A stretch of 64,000 nt of DNA from Streptosporangium carneum (GCF_027922005.1 NZ_BSEV01000005.1:327278-391277), one strand, 5' to 3'; shown: positions 25,884-36,047, counted from the stretch's first letter. Numbers and translations: made by a program. Notes: generated by a model from the letters alone, not told the origin.

Positions 25884-26732
25884 TCAGTTGCCCAGGGGGA
25901 TCTTCTCCTCCGGGGTGGGGGAGGGCTTCTTGGCGGGCTTCTCGGTCGCGCCGGGCTTGGAGGAGCACAGGGTCGAGCACCTGGGGGAGGCGCCGACCTG
26001 GTTCATCACGGTCCGCACCTCCTCGGCAGGGGAGAGCGTGCGGTTGCCGTCCATCCAGGCGTCGAGGTACTCCCACGGCTTGACCATGCCGCGCCGTACC
26101 CACCAGAGCGAGGGGTCGGTCTTCCAGGAGATCGCGAAGTAGAGGTTGCTGGCGGTCGAGCGGGCGTTGCCCGAGTTGCCGACCTGGCCGAGGACCTGGC
26201 CCGCGCTGACCCTGACCCCCGGCTTGATGCCCGGGGTGACCTTGTCCAGGTGGCCGCCGAGGTAGCGCACGCCGTCGTCGCCGACGACGGCGACGAAACG
26301 GCCCTCGCGGTCGGCGCCCCTGTCGGTCGAGGGCTTCCACTGGTTCTTGGTGTTGACCTCGTCGACCACCCCGCTCACGGGGGAGACGAACGGGCAGCCC
26401 TTGCCGGTCCAGATCGTGGTCTTCGGCAGCACGAGCAGCCTGCTCTCGTAGGTCACCTTGCAGTCCTTCACCGGGAAGGCGTAGGTGAACTTCGACAGCT
26501 TCGGCGGCGGCACCTGCACCGGGTCCTCGCCCTTCGGGCGGGTCACGCTCGCCTGGGGCATCGGGGTCGGCGTCGGAATCGTCGCCGTGACCGCCCCGGG
26601 GGCGGCGGCCGCCATCTCAGCGGCGGGGGGCAGGGTGCTGATGCCGGCGACCCCGCCGGGGGACGCGCAGGCCCCGGTGACGAGCAGCGCACCGGTCGCC
26701 ACGGTCAGTCGTGCTATGTGCCCCGATCGCAT
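25884..26732 (-). CDS. LytM/M23-like lipoprotein with degenerate zinc site
   Basis: A 282-residue lipoprotein: signal peptide, lipobox VTGAC, then a Pro/Thr-rich spacer and an M23 (LytM) beta-fold at about 120-220. The fold is recognised by [15 protein letters not shown], the [20 protein letters not shown] strand pair and [16 protein letters not shown]. In active enzymes the last motif is HLHFEI-like; here the first His is replaced by Asn, and an N-terminal HxxxD ligand pair is not evident. It is probably a regulator or scaffold of cell-wall hydrolysis rather than a peptidase. GGTGGAG precedes ATG 26730-26732. It is divergent from dnaG. Confidence 0.82.
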   Translation of the reverse strand: MRSGHIARLTVATGALLVTGACASPGGVAGISTLPPAAEMAAAAPGAVTATIPTPTPMPQASVTRPKGEDPVQVPPPKLSKFTYAFPVKDCKVTYESRLLVLPKTTIWTGKGCPFVSPVSGVVDEVNTKNQWKPSTDRGADREGRFVAVVGDDGVRYLGGHLDKVTPGIKPGVRVSAGQVLGQVGNSGNARSTASNLYFAISWKTDPSLWWVRRGMVKPWEYLDAWMDGNRTLSPAEEVRTVMNQVGASPRCSTLCSSKPGATEKPAKKPSPTPEEKIPLGN

Positions 26733-26874
26733 GATCTCCACCAGGGTAACGTTATCGAGAATCAGCCTTTACCTTTGTAACCGACCTCCCGATTGGTCAT
26801 GGCCCGTTCGGAAAAGTCGGAGCTCCATCCTGCCGGACTCGGAGCTGTCGGGGGGGCAGCACTAGACTCACGGC

Positions 26875-28755
26875 GTGGCAGGCCGGATCAGTGACGAGGA
26901 CATCGCGCTCGTGCGGGAGCGCTCGCCGATCGCGGACATCGTGGGCGAGCACATCCAGCTCCGCAACGCGGGCGGCGGCAACCTGAAGGGGCTGTGCCCC
27001 TTCCACGACGAGAAGAGCCCCTCCTTCAACGTCACCCCCACCCGCGGCTACTGGTACTGCTTCGGCTGCGCCGAGGGCGGCGACGTCATCACCTTCGTCA
27101 GACGCCTGGAGCACCTGTCCTTCGGCGAGGCCGTCGAGCGGCTGGCCAACCGGGCGGGCATCCAGCTCCGTTACGAGCAGGGCGGTTACGTGCCCGGCCG
27201 CGAGCAGGGGGAGCGCAGCCGCCTGATCGAGGCGCACCGGGCCGCGGCGGAGTTCTACGCGGAGAGGCTGTCGTCGCCGGAGGCCGCGATCGGGCGCAGG
27301 TTCCTGTCGGAGCGCGGCTTCGAGCGGGTCGACGCCGAGCACTTCGGCGTCGGTTACGCGCCCGCCGAGTGGGAGGCGCTCTCCCGGCACCTGATGGCCA
27401 GGGGCTTCACCGCCGCCGAGCTGATCAAGGGCGGTCTGGCGAAGGAGGGGCGGCGCGGGCCGATCGACCGGTTCCGCGGGCGGCTCGTCTGGCCGATCCG
27501 CGACATCACCGGAGACGTGATCGGCTTCGGCGCGCGCAAGCTGAACGACGCCGAGGACGGGCCGAAATACCTCAACACCCCGGAAAGCCCGCTCTACAAG
27601 AAGAGCGAGGTCCTCTACGGGGTCGACCTGGCCAAGCGGGAGATCTCCAAGCGGTCCCAGGCGGTGATCGTCGAGGGATACACCGACGTGATGGCCTGTC
27701 ACCTGTCCGGGGTGCCGACGGCGGTGGCCACCTGCGGCACCGCGTTCGGCCAGGAGCACATCAAGGTGCTGCGGCGGCTGCTGCTCGACCAGTCGGGGTC
27801 GCAGGGTGAGGTGATCTTCACCTTCGACGGCGACGCGGCGGGGCAGAAGGCGGCGCTGCGGGCCTTCGCCGACGAGCAGAAGTTCGTCACCCAGACCTTC
27901 GTGGCCGTCCAGGGAGACGGGCTCGACCCGTGCGACCTGCGTGTCACGCGCGGCGAGGCCGCGGTGCGCGACCTGATCGCGAGCAGGGAGCCGCTGTTCG
28001 CGTTCGCCATCCGCAGTGTGATCTCCCGTTACGACGTGAGCAGCAACGAGGGCAGGCTGTCCGCGCTGGACGCCGCCGCGCCGATCGTGGCCGGGATCAA
28101 GGACCGGGCCCTGCGCCAGCTGTACGCCGTGGACCTCGACCGCTGGCTCGGCTTCAACAACGAGCGGTTCGTGGTGGACCGGATCGCCGAGATCTCCGTC
28201 AACGCCCAGCCCACGGCCCAGACCCAGGCTCAGGCCCAGGCACGCGCGCAACGCCCCGCGGGGCCGCGCAAGGTCGCCGAGCTGACCGACCCCGGAGTGC
28301 GGACCGAGGCCGAGGTGCTGAAACTGGCCGTGCAGCGTCCCGCGCTGCTCGGGCCGGGCTTCGACGCGATCGGCTCCGAGGCGTTCACGCTGCCCGAGCA
28401 CGTCGCCCTGCACAAGCTGATCGCGGACGCCGGTGGCGCGGCGGCGGCGGGCCCCGGAGGGCGGGAGTGGGTCGACCGGCTGCTCGACGGCGTCACCGAC
28501 GCCCTGCGTCCCGTGGTCACCCGTTTCGCGGTCGAGGAACTGCGCGCCGACGTGGCCGGTGAGGAGAGATACGCCTCGGCCATGCTCGCCGCGCTGGAGC
28601 TCATCTCGGTCGCGCGGGTGATCGAGCAGCTGAAGTCGCGCATGCAGCGGACCAACCCTGTCGAGGAGCAGCAGGAGTACAACCGGCTGTTCGCCGAGCT
28701 CGTCGCGCTGGAGCAGCAGCGGCGGGTGCTGAAGGAACGCGCTTCGGGAAGCTGA
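26875..28755 (+). CDS. dnaG: DNA primase
   Basis: A 626-residue replicative primase that makes RNA primers at the fork. The N-terminal CHC2 zinc domain shows Cys41, His44, Cys62 and Cys65 ([23 protein letters not shown]). The TOPRIM catalytic core has [11 protein letters not shown] near 265 and [12 protein letters not shown] near 318 as metal-binding acidic motifs. A Gln/Ala-rich linker (about 440-460) leads to the DnaB-interacting C-terminal domain. GTG 26875 is used. The primary-type sigma gene follows after 140 bp, echoing the dnaG-rpoD order of the macromolecular synthesis operon. Confidence 0.97.
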   Translation: MAGRISDEDIALVRERSPIADIVGEHIQLRNAGGGNLKGLCPFHDEKSPSFNVTPTRGYWYCFGCAEGGDVITFVRRLEHLSFGEAVERLANRAGIQLRYEQGGYVPGREQGERSRLIEAHRAAAEFYAERLSSPEAAIGRRFLSERGFERVDAEHFGVGYAPAEWEALSRHLMARGFTAAELIKGGLAKEGRRGPIDRFRGRLVWPIRDITGDVIGFGARKLNDAEDGPKYLNTPESPLYKKSEVLYGVDLAKREISKRSQAVIVEGYTDVMACHLSGVPTAVATCGTAFGQEHIKVLRRLLLDQSGSQGEVIFTFDGDAAGQKAALRAFADEQKFVTQTFVAVQGDGLDPCDLRVTRGEAAVRDLIASREPLFAFAIRSVISRYDVSSNEGRLSALDAAAPIVAGIKDRALRQLYAVDLDRWLGFNNERFVVDRIAEISVNAQPTAQTQAQAQARAQRPAGPRKVAELTDPGVRTEAEVLKLAVQRPALLGPGFDAIGSEAFTLPEHVALHKLIADAGGAAAAGPGGREWVDRLLDGVTDALRPVVTRFAVEELRADVAGEERYASAMLAALELISVARVIEQLKSRMQRTNPVEEQQEYNRLFAELVALEQQRRVLKERASGS

Positions 28756-28895
28756 TCACGTAATTGGCTTTAATTTCCATACGCCGATTCGACCAAACCC
28801 CAATAAGGTCTCGGTTCGATAATGATCGCGGCCTTACCTTCGGTGACAAAAATAGGTCTGCCATTTAGGGGACCGAATACAGCAGACTGTCTCCC

Positions 28896-30044
28896 GTGGG
28901 TGCATCGGTGCTGCCAAGTGGGCCGCCATCGGTAGACCAGGTGGCCGACCTCGTCGCGAAGGGAAGGGAGCGCGGAAGCGTCACGGTCGATGACGTGGCC
29001 GCCGCTCTCGACAAATCCGAGCTGCCGTCGGACGCGCTTGAACGCGTCGTGCGCATGCTCGCCGAGCACGGAGTGGAGGTTCTCGAGCCACAGGGCGATG
29101 AGGAGACCACCCGGTCCGATGAGGAGGATGTCGGTAAACGGGCCCCGACCAGCGATCTGGTCCGCATCTACCTGCGGGAGATCGGCCGGGTCCCCCTGCT
29201 CACGGCCGAAGAGGAGGTGGAGCTCGCCAAGTCCATCGAAGCCGGGCTGTTCGCGGAGGACAAGCTCACCAGCGTCGTCTCGCGGCTGGCGTTCCCCGAG
29301 TTCAAGGAGCTCGTCTGGGAGGGCACGCGGGCCAAGCAGCGGCTGATCGAGGCCAATCTGCGGCTCGTCGTCTCCATCGCCAAAAGATACGTGGGGCGCG
29401 GGATGCTGTTCCTGGACCTGATCCAGGAGGGCAACCTCGGGCTCATCAGGGCGGTCGAGAAATTCGACTACACCAAGGGATACAAGTTCTCCACGTACGC
29501 CACGTGGTGGATTCGCCAGGCGATCACGCGGGCCATCGCCGACCAGGCGCGCACCATTCGCATTCCGGTGCACATGGTCGAGACGATCAACAAACTGGTC
29601 CGGGTCCAGCGACAGCTCCACCAGGACCTCGGCCGGGAGCCCGCGCCCGAGGAGATCGCGCTGGAGATGGATCTCCCGATCGACCGCGTGATCGAGATCC
29701 AGCGCATCGCGCAGGAGCCCGTCTCGTTGCAGTCGCCCATCGGCGAGGAGGACTCCGACCTCGGCGACTTCATCGAGGACGCGGACGCGGTCGTGCCGAT
29801 GGAGGCCGCGGCCTTCATCATGCTGCAGGACCAGCTCGACGACATCCTCGCGACGCTGTCCGAGCGGGAGCAGCGGATCATCCAGCTGCGCTTCGGTCTC
29901 GCGGACGGACACCCCCGGACGCTGGAGGAGGTCGGCCGGGAGTTCGGCGTGACGCGGGAGCGCATCCGGCAGATCGAGTCGAAGACGCTGGCGAAACTGC
30001 GTCATCCGACCCGGGCCCAGATGCTCCGCGACTACCTCGACTGA
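28896..30044 (+). CDS. rpoD: RNA polymerase sigma factor, primary (RpoD/Hrd) type
   Basis: A 382-residue group 1/2 sigma factor that directs promoter recognition. Region 1.2 begins at [20 protein letters not shown]. Region 2 holds the invariant [20 protein letters not shown]. Region 3 follows ([20 protein letters not shown]). Region 4 ends with [20 protein letters not shown] and the terminal RDYLD typical of actinobacterial principal sigmas. The N-terminal region is short compared with Streptomyces HrdB (about 510 residues), so it could be the principal sigma or an Hrd paralogue. GTG 28896 is used. A perfect terminator lies 10 bp after the stop. Confidence 0.93.
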   Translation: MGASVLPSGPPSVDQVADLVAKGRERGSVTVDDVAAALDKSELPSDALERVVRMLAEHGVEVLEPQGDEETTRSDEEDVGKRAPTSDLVRIYLREIGRVPLLTAEEEVELAKSIEAGLFAEDKLTSVVSRLAFPEFKELVWEGTRAKQRLIEANLRLVVSIAKRYVGRGMLFLDLIQEGNLGLIRAVEKFDYTKGYKFSTYATWWIRQAITRAIADQARTIRIPVHMVETINKLVRVQRQLHQDLGREPAPEEIALEMDLPIDRVIEIQRIAQEPVSLQSPIGEEDSDLGDFIEDADAVVPMEAAAFIMLQDQLDDILATLSEREQRIIQLRFGLADGHPRTLEEVGREFGVTRERIRQIESKTLAKLRHPTRAQMLRDYLD

Positions 30045-30054
30045 ACGCCCCCGT

Positions 30055-30100
30055 ACGGCGGAGGCCCCCGGAAGGAGCACGTCCCGGGGGCCTCCGCCGT
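30055..30100 (+). terminator. Strong hairpin terminator after sigma gene
   Basis: Perfect 17-bp stem, ACGGCGGAGGCCCCCGG (30055-30071) with CCGGGGGCCTCCGCCGT (30084-30100), and a 12-nt loop. It starts 10 bp after the sigma factor stop codon. Confidence 0.9.
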
Positions 30101-30162
30101 GTCCGGGGTCCCGGCGCGGCCGGGGGCGTCGCCGGACCGTCCCTCGCTTCTCCGCCGGGTCA

Positions 30163-30234
30163 CTCCTCGGGATGTCCGCGACGGCGTCTCCCCGGTCGCT
30201 CCTCGGGATGTCCGCGACGGCGTCTCCCCGGGCG
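30163..30234. repeat. 36-bp tandem duplication
   Basis: Two nearly identical 36-bp units (30163-30198 and 30199-30234) share the core ctcctcgggatgtccgcgac. They fill the non-coding gap between the sigma terminator and the EfeO-like gene; nothing else is recognised in 30101-30411. Confidence 0.75.
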
Positions 30235-30411
30235 TCCGAAGACACGCCACGGCCACGTCCCTTTGCCCCAAGTGGTGGATTCGAGGGTTTTCCTCCGCGC
30301 CTTCTTCCGGAAACCCGGCGGCTGATCGTCATGCTGATCGGCACGTCGCCGGGGCTGTGACGTGCGACTACAGGATTATGGAGGCCCCACGACAGACATT
30401 CAGGAGCGTCC

Positions 30412-31269
30412 ATGCCCGCTGTCCTCCGCCCCGTCGCAGCCTGCGGCCTGCTCACCCTCGTCCTCACCGCGTGCGGCCCGAACGGCGCCGGCACGAGCCA
30501 GGACACCACGGCCCAGGGCGGAGCCGCCCAGATGGCCTCGTGGGCCGCGAGCGCGGTCAAGGAGTACCGGACCTACGCGGAGAAGCAGGTCTACGACACC
30601 ATTGCGAGAACCGCCTACTTCGTCGCCGCGATCAAGAAGGGCGACGTGAGGAAGGCCAGGGCCCTCTACGCGCCGAGCCGCCTCGGCTGGGAGCGGATCG
30701 AGCCGGTCGCGGAGGCGTTCCCCCACATCGACGCCAAGGTGGACGCGCGCGAGGCCGATCTCGGGGAGGAGGCGAGGTGGACGGGGTGGCACCGTCTGGA
30801 GAAGGCGTTGTGGTTGGCGCCGAAGACGGTCGGGAAGGAGGCCGTGTACGGCGACGAGCTGCTGGTCGACCTCAGCACGCTCAGGGCCGAGCTGCCCCGC
30901 GCGGAGATCACCGTGGCCTCCATGACGGCGGGTGCGAAGGAGCTGCTCGACGAGGTGGCGACCGAGAAGGTGACCGGTGAGGAGGAGGCCTTCTCGCACA
31001 CCGACCTGTGGGACTTCAAGGCCAATGTGGACGGCGCGTTCAAGGTCTACGAGATCCTGCGGCCGGTCGTGCAGGAGAGGAACGCACCGCTCGTCGTGAC
31101 CCTGGACACCGAGTTCGCCGACCTGCGAGGCCTTCTCGCCAAGCACGCCAAGGGGGAGGGATTCGTCTCCTACACCGACCTGTCCAAGGACGAGGTCAAG
31201 GAGCTCTCCGACGCCCTCAACGCCCTGGCGGAGCCGCTGTCGGGCCTGGCCGCGATCACCGCGAGCTGA
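30412..31269 (+). CDS. EfeO/EfeM-like imelysin lipoprotein
   Basis: A 285-residue lipoprotein with lipobox LVLTAC. The mature part matches the M75/EfeO helical domain: SWAASAVKEYRTYAEKQVYD opens it, SRLGWERIEPVAEAFPHIDA is a family signature, and GWHRLEKALW carries the HxxE pair linked to metal binding. There is no N-terminal cupredoxin domain, so it is EfeM-like. The usual partners EfeU (permease) and EfeB (peroxidase) are absent, so it may bind a metal alone or serve a distant transporter. GGAG precedes ATG 30412. Confidence 0.87.
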   Translation: MPAVLRPVAACGLLTLVLTACGPNGAGTSQDTTAQGGAAQMASWAASAVKEYRTYAEKQVYDTIARTAYFVAAIKKGDVRKARALYAPSRLGWERIEPVAEAFPHIDAKVDAREADLGEEARWTGWHRLEKALWLAPKTVGKEAVYGDELLVDLSTLRAELPRAEITVASMTAGAKELLDEVATEKVTGEEEAFSHTDLWDFKANVDGAFKVYEILRPVVQERNAPLVVTLDTEFADLRGLLAKHAKGEGFVSYTDLSKDEVKELSDALNALAEPLSGLAAITAS

Positions 31270-31526
31270 CCCCGCCCGGGTCGCGGCCCGCCCGGGACAG
31301 AGAGCCGGGGGCGTGGTTCGCGGAGAATCTTGGTTCGAATGTGATTCGTTCCTTTATGTGCATCGATATAAATGATTGCGAACATCAGGTGGATATGTTG
31401 TTCGTCCTCGCAGAAGGTTGGGAGTGATCTCAGGAAGCCCTTGAAGTTCTCCTCGAATCCCGAAAGGGACACGGGAGAACGTGGGGCGCGCGGGAGGAGC
31501 GCGGGGGAGCGCGGGGAAGAAGGTCC

Positions 31527-32207
31527 ATGCGGGTTCTGCTGATCGAGGACGAGCCGAGGATCGTCGACATCGTGCGCAGAGGCCTCGCCGTTCACCACAT
31601 CGCCATGGACGCCAGGGCCGACGGGATCGGCGGGCTGCGCGCCGCCACCGAGAACGACCACTACGACGTGATCGTCCTCGACATCATGCTGCCCGGGCTG
31701 AGCGGCTACGACGTGCTCAGGGGCCTGCGGGAACGGCGAGTGTGGACGCCGGTGCTCATGCTGACCGCCAAGGACGGCGAGTACGACGAGGCTGACGCCT
31801 TCGATCTCGGCGCCGACGACTACCTGACCAAACCCTTCTCCTTCGTGGTGCTGGTCGCCCGGCTGCGGGCGCTGGTACGGCGCGGCGGTCACGAGCGGCC
31901 CGCCGTCATGGCCGCCGGCGACCTGACGGTCGACCCCGCCCTCCGCAGGGTCGCCAGGGGGCAGGTGGAGATCTGCCTGACCCCGAGGGAGTACGACGTG
32001 CTGGAGTTCCTGATGCGCCGCAAGGGGGAGGCCGTCGCCAAGAGCGACATCCTGGCGGGAGTCTGGGACGCCGACTACGAGGGCGGCGAGAACGTGGTCG
32101 AGGTCTATGTGCGTTACCTGCGCAGAAAGCTCGACGAGCCCTTCGGCCGACGCGCCATCCGCACGGTCCGCACGGTGGGCTACGCGCTCGACCCGGCCGG
32201 AGGATGA
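31527..32207 (+). CDS. OmpR/PhoB-family response regulator
   Basis: A 226-residue two-component response regulator. The receiver domain has the acidic pair in IEDEPR, the phosphoacceptor Asp52 in VIVLDIMLPG, a Thr in MLTAKD and Lys in YLTKPFSF. A winged-helix DNA-binding domain follows (CLTPREYDVLEFLMRRKGEA to RTVGYALDPAG). Its stop overlaps the kinase start by 4 bp (ATGA). The preceding 257-bp gap includes an AT-rich stretch near 31320-31400 that may hold the promoter. Confidence 0.95.
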   Translation: MRVLLIEDEPRIVDIVRRGLAVHHIAMDARADGIGGLRAATENDHYDVIVLDIMLPGLSGYDVLRGLRERRVWTPVLMLTAKDGEYDEADAFDLGADDYLTKPFSFVVLVARLRALVRRGGHERPAVMAAGDLTVDPALRRVARGQVEICLTPREYDVLEFLMRRKGEAVAKSDILAGVWDADYEGGENVVEVYVRYLRRKLDEPFGRRAIRTVRTVGYALDPAGG

Positions 32208-33556
32208 CCGTGGCGCGGTTCTGGGACGGCGTGGGGGTGCGTCTGCGGACGGCCTGGGTGGCCGTGCTGGTCACCGCCGTGGTCCTGGTGCTCGGGGCGG
32301 TCGGCGGGGTGTTCGTCCTGCGCAGGACGCTGACGGACGCGATGACCGACACCCTGGTCACCGCGGCGAGGGACCTCGCGGACCAGGTGAGCCAGTCCGA
32401 CGAGAGGGACCTGGCGGACCTGGAGTGGACGCTGGGCCTCCGCACGGGGGTCGCGCAGATCGTCGACGCGCGGGGCGCGGTCGTCTGGGGATTCCCCGGG
32501 CGAGCCCCCTTCACCACCTCCCGCCCCCCGCCCGGAGGAGAGGCCGCCGTCGAGCGGGCCGGGGGCATGCTCGTCGCCGTCCAGCGGGCCGACGTCGACG
32601 GCACCCCCTACACGGTGATCGTCGCCGATTCGCTCCAGCCCGTGAACCTCACCACCTTCACCGCCGTCGGCCTGCTGGCGGTGGCCGTCCCGGTGTCGCT
32701 GCTGTTCGTCGGAGGGCTCACCTACCGCCTCTCCGGGCGGGCGCTGGCGCCGGTCGAGGGGATCCGCAGCCAGGTCGCCTCCATCGGCGGTGGCGGCGGA
32801 GACCTGTCCGCCCGGGTCCCGGTGCCGCCGACACGGGACGAGGTCGCGGGGCTGGCCACGACGATGAACCAGATGCTGGACCGGCTGGAGTCGGCGCAGG
32901 CGGCCCAGCGGAGGTTCGTCGCCGACGCGAGCCACGAACTCCGCAGCCCTCTGACCAGCGTGCTGGGCGGCCTCGAACTCGCCGAACAGGACGGCTGGCG
33001 CACCGATCCGGAGACCCTGCGGACGATGCGGGCCGAGGCGGTACGGCTGCGCGGCCTGATCGACGACCTGCTGCTGCTCGCCCGCGCCGACGAACGGAGA
33101 ACGGGAGCGCCACGGGAGGAGGTCGACCTGGACGACGTCGTCGCGCAGGAACGGAGCAGACTCCGCCGTACGAGCACGCTGCTGGTACGCGCCCGGCTGG
33201 TGCCGGTCAAGGTCGACGGGGACCGTCAGGCGCTCGTCCGGCTGGTCCGCAACCTGGTGGACAACGCCGCCCGCCACGCCCGCACCACGATCACGCTCGC
33301 CGTACGGCCCGACGGCGACACGGCGGTCGTCGAGGTCGCCGACGACGGCCCCGGCGTGCCGGACGGGGATCGCGAGCGCATCTTCGATCGTTTCGTCCGG
33401 ACGGACGGGGCGAGAGGCAGGGAGGCGGGCGGCGCGGGTCTCGGCCTGGCCATCGTGGCCGAGATCGCCCGCAGACATCACGCCCGGATCGAGGTGGGAG
33501 ACTCACCCGGCGGCGGAGCGCTGTTCCGCGTCCGCTTCCCCCGGCACGCCGAATGA
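32204..33556 (+). CDS. Sensor histidine kinase
   Basis: A 450-residue membrane kinase paired with the upstream regulator. Membrane spans are at about 17-39 and 149-173, flanking a roughly 110-residue extracytoplasmic sensor. A HAMP domain follows (about 174-228). The HisKA box is FVADASHELRSPLTSVLGGL with phospho-acceptor His244. The ATP-binding domain has N-box DNAARHA, EVADDGPGVPDGD, the F-box IFDRFVR and GAGLGLAIV. The stimulus is unknown. The convergent secreted low-complexity gene downstream may be a target. Confidence 0.95.
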   Translation: MTVARFWDGVGVRLRTAWVAVLVTAVVLVLGAVGGVFVLRRTLTDAMTDTLVTAARDLADQVSQSDERDLADLEWTLGLRTGVAQIVDARGAVVWGFPGRAPFTTSRPPPGGEAAVERAGGMLVAVQRADVDGTPYTVIVADSLQPVNLTTFTAVGLLAVAVPVSLLFVGGLTYRLSGRALAPVEGIRSQVASIGGGGGDLSARVPVPPTRDEVAGLATTMNQMLDRLESAQAAQRRFVADASHELRSPLTSVLGGLELAEQDGWRTDPETLRTMRAEAVRLRGLIDDLLLLARADERRTGAPREEVDLDDVVAQERSRLRRTSTLLVRARLVPVKVDGDRQALVRLVRNLVDNAARHARTTITLAVRPDGDTAVVEVADDGPGVPDGDRERIFDRFVRTDGARGREAGGAGLGLAIVAEIARRHHARIEVGDSPGGGALFRVRFPRHAE

Positions 33557-33640
33557 CCTGAGGGGCGTGCCCCTGCGGGACCTGCCGCCTGTCCCGGCCT
33601 CTCGGGTCTTCAGGTCCTCGCCGGCCTCCCGGGCGCTGGG

Positions 33641-34039
33641 TCAGTAACCTCCCCGGCCTCCGGCTCCGCCCTGGCCGCCTCCGCCGCCTCCCCCGCCGCC
33701 GGCGCCTCCGGCTCCGCCCTGGCCGCCCTGCCAGACCTGGCCGTCCTGGCCGTCCTGGCCGTTCTGCGCGCCCTGCTCGTCCTGCTCGTCCTGCTCGTTC
33801 GGGTTCTTCTGCTGATCGTCTCCCGGCTGCCCCTTCTCGCCGTCCTGGCCTTGTTCGTCCTGCTCGTACGGGCACTCGTCCTGCTTGTTCTGGTCAGGAC
33901 CGGGCGGTGCGGTCGAGGTGCCGTTGTCCGGGGGCGAGGGTGGGGGAGTGTCGGCGTTGGCGATGGACAGAGTGCCCGCCGCTCCTCCCAGGGTGACGAG
34001 AGAAAGTGCACCTATCAGGATTTTCCGCTTAATGTCCAT
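33641..34039 (-). CDS. Secreted low-complexity protein rich in Gln, Asp, Glu and Gly
   Basis: A 132-residue exported protein. Residues 1-31 are a signal peptide (RKILIGALSLVTLGGAAGT, ending ANA). The mature chain is compositionally extreme: a Pro/Ser/Asp stretch, repeated DEQ and QDGQ units, then an all but pure Gly tail ending RGGY. Only one Cys is present. No enzyme fold is expected. It may be a cell-surface, adhesive or phase-separating protein. AAGGGGGC precedes ATG 34037-34039. It converges with the two-component system. Confidence 0.75.
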   Translation of the reverse strand: MDIKRKILIGALSLVTLGGAAGTLSIANADTPPPSPPDNGTSTAPPGPDQNKQDECPYEQDEQGQDGEKGQPGDDQQKNPNEQDEQDEQGAQNGQDGQDGQVWQGGQGGAGGAGGGGGGGGGQGGAGGRGGY

Positions 34040-34239
34040 GAGTGCCCCCTTTGGGATGTTCTGCCCGGCGTTAGCCGCCAGCACTCCCAGGCTGCACCCG
34101 GGGGCGGAGAAAACGACAACGCCTCTCAGCCGCCCTTAAGCCTTCTGAGGTGCGGCCGAAGACCTTTCGCGGGGAGGCTGAGGGAGGCAGAGCGGGCGAA
34201 GCACTGTTTTCTTGGCGAATACAGGCGCAGACTGGGCGA

Positions 34240-35538
34240 ATGGAAGGGCGCTCGGCAGTGGACGACGCCGCGCTCGGGCGCGAGGCCTGGTCCGTGCTCG
34301 ACGCGAACAGGTCGGGGGCCGCGACCGTGCCCGCGCCCGGTCTCTACCCGCACCAGTGGAACTGGGACTCGACCTTCGTCGCGATCGGAGTCTCCCGCTG
34401 TGACACCCGCAGGGCGGGAGCGGAGCTGATCAGCCTTCTGGACGGGCAGTGGCGCACCGGCATGGTGCCGCACATCGTCTTCCACCAGGCCCGCGCCGAC
34501 GGCTACTTCCCCGGACCGTCCGTCTGGTGCTCCCAGGACCATCCGGACGCCCCCAACGGGGTGCTCACCTCCGGGCTGACCCAGCCGCCCCTGCACGCCC
34601 TGGCCGTCTGGTGGATGTGGCGGCACGCGACGGACCGCGACGAGGCGGAGGCGCTCGTCCGCAGGCTGTACCCGATGCTGGTGGCCCAGCACGACTACCT
34701 GGCCACGACCAGGGACCTGGGCGGGGGAGGGCTGGCCTCGATCGTCCATCCCTGGGAGTCCGGGATGGACGACAGTCCCGTGTGGGACGCCCCGCTGGAC
34801 GCCCTGGCCCCCGTCTCCCACGCCTACCGCCGTGAGCCGGTCCCCGGCCACCCCCTCGACAGCCACCACGACCGCTACGTCTGGCTGGCCCTGCGCTACC
34901 GCGACTCCGGCTACGACGGCGCCTACCTGCGCGAGGACCACCCTTTCGCGGTCGAGGACCCGATGTTCAACGGGATATGGCTCGCCTCGTGTCAGGCGCT
35001 CACCGAACTGGCCCCGCTGGCGGGCGCCGACCCCGGGCCGCACCGGGAGGCCGCGGAGCGCATCCGCGCGGGACTGCTGGAACGACTGTGGTCCGGCGAG
35101 GCGTTCCACGCCCTCGACCTGCGGGCGGGACGGCTCAGCCCGGTCTGCACCGTCGGTGGCTTCGGGCCGATGCTCGATCCCGGCCTGCCCGCCGACCTGG
35201 TGGCGAAACTGGTGGGAGTGCTGGAGTCGGCGCGTTTCATGGGGGCCGCGGGGTACCCCGTGCCGAGCTGCGAGATCCGTGCCGCGCAGTTCGACCGGTC
35301 CCGCTACTGGCGGGGGCCCTCGTGGGTGAACACCAACTGGCTGCTGCGGCGGGCGGCGACCGTCCACGGGCTGACCGGACTGGCGGGGCTGCTCGGCGCC
35401 TGCACGCTGCGCCTGGTGCGGCAGTCGGGCTTCAGGGAGTGTTTCGACCCCTTCGACGGCAGCGGCAGGGGCAGCAGGGACTTCTCCTGGTCGGCCGCGC
35501 TCACCCTCGATCTGCTCGCCGATAACGTGGACGCATGA
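34240..35538 (+). CDS. GH63-like glycoside hydrolase
   Basis: A 432-residue (alpha/alpha)6-barrel glycosidase related to GH63 and to mannosylglycerate/glucosylglycerate hydrolases. Signatures are YPHQWNWDSTFVAIGVSRCD with the acidic WNWD, GMVPHIVFHQARADGYFPGP, PWESGMDDSPVWD and RYWRGPSWVNTNWLL. The absence of a signal peptide suggests hydrolysis of an intracellular compatible solute or oligosaccharide. ATG 34240 gives a natural N-terminus; GTG 34258 is an alternative, and the frame is open further upstream. It overlaps the next gene by ATGA, so the two are cotranslated. Confidence 0.88.
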   Translation: MEGRSAVDDAALGREAWSVLDANRSGAATVPAPGLYPHQWNWDSTFVAIGVSRCDTRRAGAELISLLDGQWRTGMVPHIVFHQARADGYFPGPSVWCSQDHPDAPNGVLTSGLTQPPLHALAVWWMWRHATDRDEAEALVRRLYPMLVAQHDYLATTRDLGGGGLASIVHPWESGMDDSPVWDAPLDALAPVSHAYRREPVPGHPLDSHHDRYVWLALRYRDSGYDGAYLREDHPFAVEDPMFNGIWLASCQALTELAPLAGADPGPHREAAERIRAGLLERLWSGEAFHALDLRAGRLSPVCTVGGFGPMLDPGLPADLVAKLVGVLESARFMGAAGYPVPSCEIRAAQFDRSRYWRGPSWVNTNWLLRRAATVHGLTGLAGLLGACTLRLVRQSGFRECFDPFDGSGRGSRDFSWSAALTLDLLADNVDA

Positions 35539-35996
35539 AGCTCTTCAACCGGACGCCCGCCGAGGTCCGCACGGCCGTCGCGCCGACCGACCGGGTGCTC
35601 ACCTACGCCGAGGGACCGGACGGCTACGTGATCGCGACGGACAAGGCGCTCTACCTGGGCGGGCTCCGGCTGCCGTGGTTCCAGGTGGATCGGGGCGTGT
35701 GGGACGAGGAGGGGCTGACGGTCGTCACGACCGCGGGGCAGACGCACCGGGCGCTGCTGCCGGAGCCGGGCCGGATTCCCGAGGCGGTGCGGGAGCGGGT
35801 GACCGCCTCGATCGTGGTCAGCCAGTACGCCCCGCTGGACGCCAGAGGGGGAGTGCGGCTGGTGGCCAGGAAGACCGACGACGACCGGATGATCTGGGAG
35901 TTCGTGTTCGACTCCGGGATGGACCCGCAGGACCCCGGCCTGCGGGCGCTCGCGGAGCAGGCTCTGGAGGAGACCCGCCGCAGTTTCGGCGTCTGA
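35535..35996 (+). CDS. Conserved actinobacterial protein, function unknown
   Basis: A 153-residue soluble protein overlapping the upstream glycosidase gene by 4 bp, so the two form an operon. The N-terminal half looks like a small PH-like beta barrel (YVIATDKALYLGGLRLPWFQ, then TTAGQTHRALLPEP). The C-terminal half has VARKTDDDRMIWEFVFDSGM and an amphipathic helix. This general pattern is common in actinobacteria, but I know no assigned function. Confidence 0.72.
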   Translation: MKLFNRTPAEVRTAVAPTDRVLTYAEGPDGYVIATDKALYLGGLRLPWFQVDRGVWDEEGLTVVTTAGQTHRALLPEPGRIPEAVRERVTASIVVSQYAPLDARGGVRLVARKTDDDRMIWEFVFDSGMDPQDPGLRALAEQALEETRRSFGV

Positions 35997-36047
35997 GGAG
36001 CGTGCGGCGTGTGAAGCGCCGGAAGCGGTCGAAGCGGCCGAAGTGTT

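Noticed and set aside
26797..28413. 538-residue open frame antisense to dnaG, and a similar one opposite the sigma gene (28770-30560)
   Set aside because: Both lie opposite strongly conserved dnaG and sigma coding sequence, and their compositions are typical of antisense shadows.
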